This document shows positions 8,314-17,362 of a stretch of 64,000 nt of DNA, in pieces. The first letter of the stretch is position 1. The number at the start of each line of letters is the position of its first letter. Source of the stretch: Phreatobacter sp. (GTDB taxonomy: Bacteria > Pseudomonadota > Alphaproteobacteria > Rhizobiales > Phreatobacteraceae); assembly GCF_027532945.1 (NCBI RefSeq), contig NZ_JAPZTZ010000003.1:124001-188000 (forward strand), read 5' to 3'. A program made the position numbers and the translations under genes. The notes beneath the pieces are model-generated. The model did not search any database and was not told where the DNA came from. It saw nothing but the letters and a program-made list of their open reading frames with translations.

Positions 8314-9447
8314 GTGGCCCACTACGACGTGATCGTCGCCGGCATCGGCGCGATGGGCTCTGCCGCGGCCCTTGAACTGGCGCGGCGCGGTCAGCGCGTC
8401 CTCGGGCTTGAGCGCTTCGACATCCCCCATGCCATGGGCTCGTCCCACGGCATCAACCGCATCATCCGCCTCGCCTACTTCGAGCATCCGCTCTACGTGC
8501 CGCTGCTGCGCCGCGCTTACGAGCTGTGGCGCGAGACGGAAACCGCCTTCGGCGAACAGCTCCTCCACATCACCGGCGGCCTTGATGCCGGCGCGCCCGA
8601 CGGGCGGGTGGTGACCGGTTCGCTCGCCGCCTGCCGCGAGCACGACCTGCCGCATGAGCTCATGGACGCAGCCGAGACGCGCCGGCGCTTCCCCGGCTAT
8701 CGCCTCGCCGAGGGGCAGGTCGCGAACTACCAGGCCGATGCGGGCTTCGTGATGAGCGAACGGGCGATCATCGCCCATGTGACCATGGCGATGGCGAGGG
8801 GCGCGGAGATTCGCGCGCGCGAGCCGATCCTCGGCTGGGAGCCAACGGCGGGCGGCGGCGTGCGCGTGACCACGGCGCGCGGCACCTATGAGGCCGACCG
8901 GCTGATCCTGTCCACCGGTGCCTGGATCGGCGACCACGTGCCGGCGCTGGCCCGCCTCGCCGTGCCGGAGCGGCAGGTGCTCGGCTGGTTCCAGCCCAAG
9001 GCGCCGGAGGCCTTCGCGCTCGGGGCCTTCCCCGTCTCCATCGTCGAAACGCGCCACGGGTCCTGCTACCAGTTCCCGGTCTTCGGCGTGCCCGGCTTCA
9101 AGATCGGCCTCTACAACCACATGCGCCAGCACGGCCATGCCGACAGCCTGTCGCGCGAGCCCACCGAGGCCGACGAGCAGGCGCTGCGGCGCGTCCTCGC
9201 CGAGGTCTTCCCCGACGCCGATGGTCCGACGCTGGCGCTGCGCTGCTGCCTCTTCACCAACACGCCGGACGAACATTTCGTGGTGGACACCCTGCCCGGC
9301 CTGCCGCAGGTGACGATTGCCTCCCCCTGCTCGGGCCACGGTTTCAAGTTCGCCAGCGTCATGGGCGAGATCCTCGCCGACCTTGCCACGCGCGGAGCCA
9401 GCCGCCACGACCTCTCCCTGTTCCGCCTCGACCGCCTCGCGGCCTGA
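8314..9447 (+). CDS. solA: N-methyl-L-tryptophan oxidase / monomeric sarcosine oxidase family FAD enzyme
   Basis: A 377-residue FAD amine oxidase. The Rossmann motif GIGAMGSAAALELARRG is at residues 9-25, followed by GLERFDIPHAMGSSHGINRIIR; SSHG-x-RIIR is the monomeric sarcosine oxidase/SolA signature. A C-terminal SPCSGHGFKF carries the cysteine position to which FAD is covalently bound in this family, shifted as in SolA-like sequences. These enzymes oxidatively demethylate N-methyl amino acids, giving formaldehyde and H2O2; the exact substrate is uncertain. It starts with GTG behind GGAGCG, and the EamA transporter gene begins 7 nt after its stop, so the two form an operon. Confidence 0.85.
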   Translation: MAHYDVIVAGIGAMGSAAALELARRGQRVLGLERFDIPHAMGSSHGINRIIRLAYFEHPLYVPLLRRAYELWRETETAFGEQLLHITGGLDAGAPDGRVVTGSLAACREHDLPHELMDAAETRRRFPGYRLAEGQVANYQADAGFVMSERAIIAHVTMAMARGAEIRAREPILGWEPTAGGGVRVTTARGTYEADRLILSTGAWIGDHVPALARLAVPERQVLGWFQPKAPEAFALGAFPVSIVETRHGSCYQFPVFGVPGFKIGLYNHMRQHGHADSLSREPTEADEQALRRVLAEVFPDADGPTLALRCCLFTNTPDEHFVVDTLPGLPQVTIASPCSGHGFKFASVMGEILADLATRGASRHDLSLFRLDRLAA

Positions 9448-9454
9448 TATCGCC

Positions 9455-10384
9455 ATGCTCACCGCCCCTCCCGTCGAAGCCAATGCCAATCGTCGCGGCA
9501 TCATCGCGATGTGCACGGCCATGGCCTGCTTCCTCACCAACGACACGCTGGTGAAGATCGTCGCGCGCGACTTGCCCTCCGGGGAGATCATCGCCATCCG
9601 CGGCGCCTTCGCCGCGGTCATGGTCTTCGGCTGGCTGATCGCAGCCGGGCATCTGCGGGACATCGGCCGCGTCGCCTCGCCCCTGGTGGCCACGCGCGCC
9701 AGCCTCGAGGCGCTCGTCGCCTTCCTGTTCATCTCCGCCATCGGCGCCATGCCGATCGCCGACATCACCGCCATCTTCCTCATCACGCCGCTGCTCATCA
9801 CCGCCCTGTCGGGGCCGCTCCTCGGAGAGGTCGTCGGCTGGCGCCGCTGGTCGGCGGTAGCGGCGGGCTTCATCGGCATGCTTCTGGTGGTGAAGCCGGG
9901 CGGCGCCGGGTTTCTGGCGGGGTCGGCGACGGCGATGGCGCTGCTGAGCGTCGCCTTCTGCGCCATCCGAGACATGGTCACGCGCTTCATCGATCCGCGC
10001 ATTCCCACCATCGTCATCACGCTCACGACCTGCGTTGCCGTGGGCCTCTTCGGCGCGGCGATGATCCCGTTCCAGGGTTGGGTCACGCCGAGCCTCACTC
10101 ATGTCGGCCTGCTCTTCGCCGCGGCGACCGTCGTCGTCGCCGGCAACCACGCCATGATCCTCGCCTTCCGCGGTGTCGAGGTGTCGCTGGTCTCGCCGTT
10201 CCGCTACACGGTGATGGTCTGGGCCATCGTTTCGGGGATCACCGTGTTCGGCGAATGGCCCGATGCCGCAAGCTGGGTCGGCATCGGCCTCATCGTCGGG
10301 GCGGGACTCTACACGCTGCATCGCGAGAGGGTCCGGCTGAAGATCCGCCGCGCCGAGGTGGAGGCTGCGGCGACGCCTCCGTAA
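9455..10384 (+). CDS. EamA/DMT family transporter
   Basis: A 309-residue membrane protein with ten predicted helices arranged as two EamA repeats. The first repeat has FLTNDTLVKIVARDLPSGEI and the second AIRDMVTRFIDPRIPT; the end of each repeat has the usual small-residue helix (for example GVEVSLVSPFRYTVMVWA and GIGLIVGAG). DMT transporters of this type export metabolites such as amino acids. Its 7-nt distance from the SolA-like oxidase suggests it moves a substrate or product of that enzyme, an inference from position. The ATG at 9455 directly precedes the first helix. Confidence 0.85.
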   Translation: MLTAPPVEANANRRGIIAMCTAMACFLTNDTLVKIVARDLPSGEIIAIRGAFAAVMVFGWLIAAGHLRDIGRVASPLVATRASLEALVAFLFISAIGAMPIADITAIFLITPLLITALSGPLLGEVVGWRRWSAVAAGFIGMLLVVKPGGAGFLAGSATAMALLSVAFCAIRDMVTRFIDPRIPTIVITLTTCVAVGLFGAAMIPFQGWVTPSLTHVGLLFAAATVVVAGNHAMILAFRGVEVSLVSPFRYTVMVWAIVSGITVFGEWPDAASWVGIGLIVGAGLYTLHRERVRLKIRRAEVEAAATPP

Positions 10385-10722
10385 CGATACGAATGTACGC
10401 GTTTCCCCCATGAAATGCGCAAATTCTTGCGCGGTGCATCGCCCTTTCGGCCAATTCCTTACCGAATCCCTATTGTGCGTGACAGAGCCGTGTCATAGAG
10501 AGGCCACGGCGCTTCTGGCGCCGGACCGGTCATCGCACAAGAACCGCGGGACCGGGAGCGGGACAGGGTCAGGCTGTTGATCATCCGCCCCCTTCGCAAC
10601 GCGAAGGCGAGGGCAGTGTTGTACACAGGCGTCCTGGGGCGACTTCTGGTCGCCTGCGTCGGTGCGGGGCCCTGCCCCTCCCTGCGGCCTGCTGAGCGTT
10701 GGCCTCCAGGGAGTTGCCCGGC
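10385..10722 (+). other. Non-coding leader upstream of the TRAP permease genes
   Basis: This 338-nt interval holds no convincing gene. It contains a 6-bp inverted repeat GCGCAA-N4-TTGCGC (10417-10432), a run of four GGG tracts spaced by exactly 3 nt (10548-10568), and three consecutive GC-rich hairpins (10591-10607, 10638-10654, 10666-10678) before the dctQ ribosome binding site AGGGAG (10708-10713). A leader RNA with structural elements is likely; its ligand or purpose is unknown. Confidence 0.45.
10548..10568 (+). promoter_or_regulatory. Candidate G-quadruplex (G3N3)3G3 in the TRAP leader
   Basis: Four GGG tracts at 10548-10550, 10554-10556, 10560-10562 and 10566-10568 are separated by three loops of exactly 3 nt (ACC, AGC, ACA). 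This satisfies the canonical G-quadruplex rule on the sense strand. Confidence 0.4.
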
Positions 10723-11262
10723 ATGCAGGGTCTGCTTTCCATCAGCCGCGTCATTGACGCGATCAACGGTGTCTTCGGTCGCGTCGCCGATTGGTGCGTT
10801 CTGCTCGCCTGCCTGATCAGCGCCGGCAATGCCTTCTCGCGCTACCTCCTGAACCTGTCGTCAAACTCCATGCTGGAGATCCAGTGGTATCTGTTCGGCG
10901 TCATGGTCCTGCTCGGGGCCTCCTACACGCTGAAGGCCAACGAGCATGTTCGCGTTGACCTCGTCTACGGCTCGGTCAGCGACCGCGCGCGTCTTTGGAT
11001 CGATGCCGTCGGCATCACCATCTTCCTGCTGCCCGTCACCATCTACATGACCTATCTGAGCTGGCCGTTCTTCACGACGTCGCTTCGCCAGTGGGAGCAG
11101 TCGCAGAATGCCGGCGGCCTGCTGGTCTGGCCGATCAAGTTGGTCCTGCCTCTTGGCTTCGCTCTGCTGACGATCCAGGGCATTTCCGAACTGATCAAGC
11201 GCATCGCCGCGCTTCGCGGCGAACTTCAGTTCGACTCGAAATACGAAAAGCCGCTGCAGTAA
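10723..11262 (+). CDS. dctQ: TRAP transporter small permease subunit (DctQ-type)
   Basis: A 179-residue protein with four membrane helices. It has the DctQ core: SISRVIDAINGVFGRVADWCVLLACLISAGNAFSRY in helix 1, then SSNSMLEIQWYLFG between helices 1 and 2, and ANEHVRVDLVYG before helix 3. The small subunit clamps the large permease and docks the periplasmic binding protein of TRAP symporters. The ATG at 10723 has AGGGAG at good spacing; an in-frame TTG 24 nt upstream is less likely. DctM follows 29 nt downstream. The likely binding protein is the TakP-like gene 3.8 kb away on the other strand. Confidence 0.88.
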   Translation: MQGLLSISRVIDAINGVFGRVADWCVLLACLISAGNAFSRYLLNLSSNSMLEIQWYLFGVMVLLGASYTLKANEHVRVDLVYGSVSDRARLWIDAVGITIFLLPVTIYMTYLSWPFFTTSLRQWEQSQNAGGLLVWPIKLVLPLGFALLTIQGISELIKRIAALRGELQFDSKYEKPLQ

Positions 11263-11291
11263 TGCCATCGAGCGTCTGAGGGAGTTTAGCG

Positions 11292-12785
11292 ATGTTCTCG
11301 CATGGCATCATGCCGCCGCTTATGTTCTTCGGGATGATCTGCTTCATGCTGATCGGCTTCCCGGTTGCGTTCTCGCTGGCTGCGGTCGGCCTCATGTTCG
11401 GCGCCCTCGGCGTCATGACCGGCCATTTCGACTGGGTCTTCCTGCAAGCCTTGCCGCTGCGTTTCCACGGCATCATTTCGAACGACCTGCTGCTGGCGAT
11501 CCCCTTCTTCACCTTCATGGGCGCGATCCTCGAGCGCTGCGGCCTCGCAGAGGACCTGCTGGAGGGCACCGGCAAGCTGTTCGGCGGCATTCCCGGCGGC
11601 CTCGCCTATGCCGTCATCGTGGTCGGCGCCATTCTCGGCGCCATCACGGGCACGGTGGCCGCGTCGGTTATCGCCATGGGTGTCATCTCGCTGCCGATCA
11701 TGCAGCGGTACGGCTACGACATGAGGCTGGCCACCGGTGTCATCGCCGCCTCCGGCACCATTACGCAGCTCATCCCGCCCTCTCTGGTCCTCGTCGTGCT
11801 CGCCGACCAGCTCGGCCGGTCGGTCGGCGACATGTATCTCGGCGCCATCGGCCCGTCGCTGATGCAGGTGGGCATCTTCATCCTTTACATCGTGTTCCTG
11901 TCGATCATGAAGCCGCAGGCGATGCCCCCGCTTCCGCCCGAGGCGCGCGGCGAGATCGGCTGGCCGCTGATCCGTCAGGTCCTGTGGGGCATGGTGCCTT
12001 CCATCGTCCTCATCTTCCTGGTGCTCGGCACGATCTTCATGGGTCTCGCCACGCCGACGGAAGCCGGCGCCATGGGCGCGGTGGGTGCGCTGGTGCTCGC
12101 CGCCCTGCATCGCCGCCTCACCTGGCCGCTGGTCGACCAGGGCATGCGCTCGACCATGCGCATCACCTCGATGGTGGTCTTCATCCTCATCGGCTCGACC
12201 GTCTTCAGCCTGGTCTTCCAGGGCATGGACGGCTCGCGCTGGATCGAGCACATGCTGATCGGCCTGCCCGGCGGCCAGACAGGCTTCCTGATCTTCGTCA
12301 ACATCTTCGTCTTCTTCCTGGCGTTCTTCCTGGACTTCTTCGAAATCGCCTTCATCGTCGTGCCGCTCTTGGCGCCCGTGGCGACGAAGCTGGACATCGA
12401 CCTGATCTGGTTCGGCGTGCTGCTCTGCGTGAACATGCAAACGAGCTTCATGCATCCGCCCTTCGGCTTCGCCCTCTTCTACCTGCGTGGCATCGCACCC
12501 CCGTCGGTGAAGTCGAGCGACATCTACATAGGCGCGATCCCGTGGGTGTTCATGCAGCTCATCCTCGTGGCCATCGTCATCTTCTGGCCGGCATCCGTGA
12601 CCTACTGGCTCGACAAGGGGCCCAAGATGGATCCGTCCAAGGTCGAGATCCGCATCGAGATGCCTGGTCTCGGCGGCGGATTGCCTGGGCTCGACGGCCC
12701 AGGCGGACTGCCGGGCCTCAGCCCGCCGCCCGGCCTCGGCGGCCCCCCGCCCGGCCTCGAGCCGCCGGCCGCGCCGCGCAACTAG
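11292..12785 (+). CDS. dctM: TRAP transporter large permease subunit (DctM-type)
   Basis: A 497-residue protein with about 12 membrane segments of the ion-transporter superfamily. NDLLLAIPFFTFMGAILE, the GAILGAITGTVAASVIAMGVI loop and GTITQLIPPSLVLVVLADQ are the conserved DctM scoop-loop regions. It imports carboxylates with Na+ or H+ using a binding protein. After the last helix, residues ~450-497 form an unusual Pro/Gly/Leu-rich tail (repeated GLPG, PPPGL, GGPPPGL) absent from ordinary DctM. The length up to that tail is normal. A GC hairpin follows the stop codon. Confidence 0.92.
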   Translation: MFSHGIMPPLMFFGMICFMLIGFPVAFSLAAVGLMFGALGVMTGHFDWVFLQALPLRFHGIISNDLLLAIPFFTFMGAILERCGLAEDLLEGTGKLFGGIPGGLAYAVIVVGAILGAITGTVAASVIAMGVISLPIMQRYGYDMRLATGVIAASGTITQLIPPSLVLVVLADQLGRSVGDMYLGAIGPSLMQVGIFILYIVFLSIMKPQAMPPLPPEARGEIGWPLIRQVLWGMVPSIVLIFLVLGTIFMGLATPTEAGAMGAVGALVLAALHRRLTWPLVDQGMRSTMRITSMVVFILIGSTVFSLVFQGMDGSRWIEHMLIGLPGGQTGFLIFVNIFVFFLAFFLDFFEIAFIVVPLLAPVATKLDIDLIWFGVLLCVNMQTSFMHPPFGFALFYLRGIAPPSVKSSDIYIGAIPWVFMQLILVAIVIFWPASVTYWLDKGPKMDPSKVEIRIEMPGLGGGLPGLDGPGGLPGLSPPPGLGGPPPGLEPPAAPRN

Positions 12786-12796
12786 GGATCGTTAAC

Positions 12797-12822
12797 CGGG
12801 CCGCGGCTCCCCCCGCGGCCCG
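12797..12822 (+). terminator. Hairpin downstream of dctM
   Basis: A 10-bp perfect GC stem (12797-12806 with 12813-12822) and 6-nt loop directly after the dctM stop. There is no U-tract, so it may act as an mRNA 3' stabiliser or with Rho. Confidence 0.4.
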
Positions 12823-12883
12823 AACCTTGTGCGGCCTAGACGCCGCCACACCAGGGGGTTAACGGTGTGCCTCGGAGTGGCTC

Positions 12884-14059
12884 ATGCGCTTGACGATCCC
12901 CCGCGTCCTGACGGCCGCACTTCTTGCCGCGACTCTCGCCCTCACCGGCTGCGCCTACCAGCCGCGCCTTGAGGCTGTGCCGCGCGACGTCGCGCGGGAG
13001 GCGCTCTTCCTCGGCATTTCCGACGCCCGCTTCGCCCTCAACGGCGACCCCACGCCACTGGCGGCCATGTTCGTCGCGGCGGAACGGCGGCGGCTGATGG
13101 CCGGTGGCGGCAATGTCGAGCACATGCTGGCGATTTCCGGTGGCGGCGAGAATGGCGCCTTTGGCGCGGGCCTGCTCTATGGCTGGACAGAGCGCGGCAC
13201 CCGCCCCTCGTTCCGCCTCGTGACGGGTGTCTCGACCGGCGCGCTGACCGCGCCCTTCGCCTTCCTTGGCAGCCGCTACGACGAGCAGTTGAAGGCCGTC
13301 TACACCACGATCCAGCGCGACAACATCGCCCAGATCCTGCCGATCCTGACCATTATCGGCTCGGATTCGGTCGCCGACAGCCGGCCGCTCGCCACCCTCA
13401 TCGCCACCTATGTGACGCCTGAGATGGTGGAGGAGATCGCCGGCGAGTACCGCAAGGGGCGGATCCTGCTGATCGGCACCACCAATCTCGACCAGGGTCA
13501 GCCGATCGCCTGGAACATCGGCGCCATCGCCTCGAGCGGCCATCCCTCCCGGGTGCAGGCCATCCGCGACATCCTGCTGGCCTCCGCCTCCATCCCGGGG
13601 GCCTTCCCACCAGTGATGATGGACGTCACCGTTGACGGTAGGCTGCGGCAGGAAATGCATGTCGATGGCGGCGCGACGACCCAGGTCTTCCTCTATCCGA
13701 GCAACGCGCCGCTGCGCGAGGCGCCGGCCTTCGCGCGTCGCGTCCAGCGCACCGCATGGATTATCCGCAACGGCCGCACCCAGGAGCTCTCCGAGGACGT
13801 GAAGCGCGGTCTCCTGCCCATCGCAGCGCGATCGATCTCGACGATGATCACCTCCAATGCCATCGGCGACATCTACCGGATGTACCTGATGACGCGGCGC
13901 GACAATGTCGACTTCAACCTCGCCTATATCTCCAGCCGCTTCACGGTGCCCTATGAGAAACCGTTCGATCCGGTCTACATGAACGCGCTGTTCGAGTTCG
14001 GCCGCAGCGAGATCAAGCAGCAGCCCTGGCTGAAGCAGCCGCCTGGCTACCGCCCCTGA
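12884..14059 (+). CDS. Patatin-like phospholipase, predicted lipoprotein
   Basis: A 391-residue protein whose signal peptide ends in a lipobox (LTGC, Cys at about residue 23), so it should be lipid-anchored. The patatin oxyanion motif is AISGGGENGAFGAG (~residue 80), the nucleophile elbow GVSTG (~residue 108) holds the catalytic Ser, and the catalytic Asp is in VDGGAT (~residue 258), so the Ser-Asp dyad is intact. Patatin-like enzymes hydrolyse lipid acyl esters; the substrate is not known. It stands alone between the TRAP permease genes and a convergent hydrolase gene. Confidence 0.87.
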   Translation: MRLTIPRVLTAALLAATLALTGCAYQPRLEAVPRDVAREALFLGISDARFALNGDPTPLAAMFVAAERRRLMAGGGNVEHMLAISGGGENGAFGAGLLYGWTERGTRPSFRLVTGVSTGALTAPFAFLGSRYDEQLKAVYTTIQRDNIAQILPILTIIGSDSVADSRPLATLIATYVTPEMVEEIAGEYRKGRILLIGTTNLDQGQPIAWNIGAIASSGHPSRVQAIRDILLASASIPGAFPPVMMDVTVDGRLRQEMHVDGGATTQVFLYPSNAPLREAPAFARRVQRTAWIIRNGRTQELSEDVKRGLLPIAARSISTMITSNAIGDIYRMYLMTRRDNVDFNLAYISSRFTVPYEKPFDPVYMNALFEFGRSEIKQQPWLKQPPGYRP

Positions 14060-14065
14060 GGCCCC

Positions 14066-14908
14066 TCACCGCGCGAGAAGCGCCGCCACGCGGCTGATGG
14101 CGTCGGCGCGCGCCGCCGGGTCGGTTCCGACCATGGCGCGGCCCGACCCATCGGCCGTGAAGGCGAGCCCGCGGCGTTCGCGGATCGGCGAGGATGGCGC
14201 GTCGAAGCCGTGATAGGCGCCGGGATAGGTGACGATATCGGCGATGGCGCCGGAAGCGCGCGCCATGGCGACGTAGTCGCGGCACGGGCCGGGCGGCGTC
14301 CAGTTATCGGCATCGCCGATGAGGATGGTCAGCGGCAGGCGCGGGGTGATGTCGCGCGCGAGCACGTTGCGGCAGCCGGGATAGAAGGCGATGGCGCCAC
14401 GGAAGTCGGGGCGGCCATCAGCCGGCCGCTTGCGGGCACTGATGGCGTAGAGCGCTGTGCCGGCACCGTTCGACCAGCCGACCAGAGTCAGGGCATCGCC
14501 CCGGATGTCGGAGCGCGCCTGCAGGAAAGCACGTGCGGCCATGGTGTCGTCGACCCGCTCGACGCTCTGGCGAACTGTCCGGTCCGCTACGCTGCACTGG
14601 GGCCCAAGGCCGCGCGAGCCGAAGCTGTCCGGCAGGAGCACGGCATGGCCAGCCGCAACCCAGCGTTCGGCCCAGTCCCGGTCGCGCGCGACGAGCGCGC
14701 CGCTCCTGTCGTTGCTGCCGCCGCAGCCATGGAGAGCAATTACCGCCGGAAAGGGCCCGGTACCCGCCGGCAGCAGCAGGCGCGCGGTGATGACGACGCC
14801 TGAAGCGTTGGGAAAGGTGACCCGGTTCTCCGACCCGCTTGCCTCGACCACCGCTCCTCCAACCACCGTGATCATCGCTAGCCCCGCCGCCATTGCGCGC
14901 AGTCGCAT
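14066..14908 (-). CDS. Dienelactone hydrolase-family secreted alpha/beta hydrolase
   Basis: A 280-residue protein with an N-terminal signal peptide (hydrophobic residues 5-23). The alpha/beta-hydrolase features are ALHGCGGSNDRSG (oxyanion region), VGWSNGAGTAL (nucleophile Ser) and PGAYHGFD near the C-terminus (catalytic His), with IGDADNWTPPG supplying the acid region. This pattern matches dienelactone hydrolase-like proteins. Many such periplasmic proteins have no known substrate. It lies convergent to the patatin gene (6 nt between stops) and downstream of the TakP-like gene, from which it is separated by a strong terminator, so it is probably transcribed separately. Confidence 0.82.
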   Translation of the reverse strand: MRLRAMAAGLAMITVVGGAVVEASGSENRVTFPNASGVVITARLLLPAGTGPFPAVIALHGCGGSNDRSGALVARDRDWAERWVAAGHAVLLPDSFGSRGLGPQCSVADRTVRQSVERVDDTMAARAFLQARSDIRGDALTLVGWSNGAGTALYAISARKRPADGRPDFRGAIAFYPGCRNVLARDITPRLPLTILIGDADNWTPPGPCRDYVAMARASGAIADIVTYPGAYHGFDAPSSPIRERRGLAFTADGSGRAMVGTDPAARADAISRVAALLAR

Positions 14909-14978
14909 CCCTCACCCTCCGGAATGGCGAATGGTGTGCAGGCACCGGATGAACGACCGATGAAGGGCGAGCGCGCAT

Positions 14979-15011
14979 GAAAAAGCCCCGGCGGATCACT
15001 CCGCCGGGGCT
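14979..15011 (-). terminator. Rho-independent terminator of the TakP-like gene
   Basis: On the minus strand a 12-bp perfect GC-rich stem (15000-15011 with 14984-14995) and a 4-nt loop is followed by TTTTTCA. It ends transcription just after the TRAP binding-protein gene. Confidence 0.85.
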
Positions 15012-15032
15012 CGTTCAGGCCGTTGCTCCGCG

Positions 15033-16139
<1,107 letters not shown>

Positions 16140-16255
16140 TTAATCCCGCAACTGGTCGAACAGCGGTCCGTTGGCCGGACTCGTGGGCGGCGACAAAATC
16201 ATAATTCACAGATGCTTGCCAGCATTGCTGATTGCGCGGGGCAGGAATTTCGCAA

Positions 16256-16277
16256 TGATATGTATTTGTACATATCA
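16256..16277. promoter_or_regulatory. 22-bp perfect palindrome (candidate operator)
   Basis: TGATATGTA (16256-16264), a TTTG spacer and TACATATCA (16269-16277) form a perfect 9-bp inverted repeat in an AT-rich island between the divergent TakP-like and dehydrogenase genes. The shape suits a dimeric GntR-, TetR- or LacI-type repressor. It is the only notable element in this 259-nt gap. Confidence 0.55.
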
Positions 16278-16380
16278 GTGGTACCGCCGCACTCCCCCGC
16301 GTCGGGGAGGCTTGACCTAGCGTCCGCCGCGGGGATGGTAGGCGTCCCTCAAATTGGCGGCATCAGCGGAGTTTCACGCC

Positions 16381-17253
16381 ATGGCGAAAGTCGCGTTCCT
16401 CGGTCTCGGCGTCATGGGCTACCCCATGGCCGGCCATCTCAAGGCCAAGGGCGGCCACGAGGTGACCGTCTACAACCGCACCTTCGGCAAGGCCGAGGCC
16501 TGGGTGGCCCAGCACGGTGGAACCGCCGCCCGCACGCCAAAGGAGGCCGCGGCGGGGCAGGACTTCGTCTTCGCCTGCGTCGGCAATGACGACGACCTGC
16601 GGGCCGTCACTATCGGTCCAGACGGGGCCTTCCAGGCCATGACCAAGGGCGCGATCTTCGTCGACAACACCACCGCGTCGGCCGATGTGGCGCGCGAGCT
16701 TCAGGCGAAGGCCAAGGCGCTCGGCCTCGGCTTCGTCGACGCGCCGGTCTCCGGCGGCCAGGCTGGCGCCGAGAACGGCGTGCTCACGGTCATGTGCGGC
16801 GGCGAGGAGGGTGATTTCGCCCGCGCCGAGCCGGTGATCATGGCCTTTGCGCGTGCCTGCCGCCGTCTCGGCGGTCCCGGCGCCGGCCAACTCGCCAAGA
16901 TGGTCAACCAGATCTGCATCGCCGGTCTCGTGCAGGGCCTGTCCGAGGGCCTTCACTTCGCCCGCAAGGCCGGCCTCGACATCGAGCAACTGGTGGACGT
17001 CATCTCCAAGGGTGCTGCCGGCTCCTGGCAGATGGAGAACCGCTACAAGACCATCAACCAGGACAAGTTCGACTTCGGCTTCGCCGTCGACTGGATGCGC
17101 AAGGACCTGTCGATCTGCCTCGCCGAAGCCCGTCGCAATGGTGCCAAGCTGCCGGTCACTGCGCTCGTCGACCAGTTCTACGCCGAGGTCCAGACCATGG
17201 GCGGCGGCCGCTGGGACACCTCCAGCCTCTTCGCCCGCCTCGAGCGCAAGTGA
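16381..17253 (+). CDS. NAD(P)-dependent beta-hydroxyacid dehydrogenase (3-hydroxyisobutyrate dehydrogenase / GarR family)
   Basis: A 290-residue enzyme. Residues 5-15 hold the dinucleotide motif FLGLGVMGYPM, NRT at about 32 binds the NADP ribose phosphate, APVSGGQAGAENG (121-133) is the substrate loop, and Lys173 in GQLAKMVNQI is the catalytic lysine. The family oxidises 3-hydroxyisobutyrate or reduces tartronate semialdehyde; the DNDDDLRAV region fits either. It diverges from a TakP-like 2-oxo-acid binding protein over a palindrome, so linked control with carboxylate uptake is plausible. The ATG at 16381 puts the GxGxxG motif at the usual distance; an upstream in-frame start adds nine residues. 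Confidence 0.88.
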   Translation: MAKVAFLGLGVMGYPMAGHLKAKGGHEVTVYNRTFGKAEAWVAQHGGTAARTPKEAAAGQDFVFACVGNDDDLRAVTIGPDGAFQAMTKGAIFVDNTTASADVARELQAKAKALGLGFVDAPVSGGQAGAENGVLTVMCGGEEGDFARAEPVIMAFARACRRLGGPGAGQLAKMVNQICIAGLVQGLSEGLHFARKAGLDIEQLVDVISKGAAGSWQMENRYKTINQDKFDFGFAVDWMRKDLSICLAEARRNGAKLPVTALVDQFYAEVQTMGGGRWDTSSLFARLERK

Positions 17254-17311
17254 GAGCGGCGGAAGCGGCGGCACCGTCAGCGCGCCCGCTCCAGCGACCC
17301 CCCTCAATGCG

Positions 17312-17338
17312 AAGGGCCGGTGCGATGCACCGGCCCTT
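17312..17338. terminator. Bidirectional hairpin between convergent genes
   Basis: A 12-bp perfect stem (17312-17323 with 17327-17338) with a 3-nt loop lies between the dehydrogenase and the pseudo-caspase gene. The AA/TT ends suit termination in both directions, although the T-runs are short. Confidence 0.6.
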
Positions 17339-17362
17339 GTCGTTCTGGATGACGAAATCCCG

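Noticed and set aside
7540-10098. 852-codon minus-strand open frame
   Set aside because: It lies across three well-supported plus-strand genes and has no recognisable domain; it comes from third-position GC bias.
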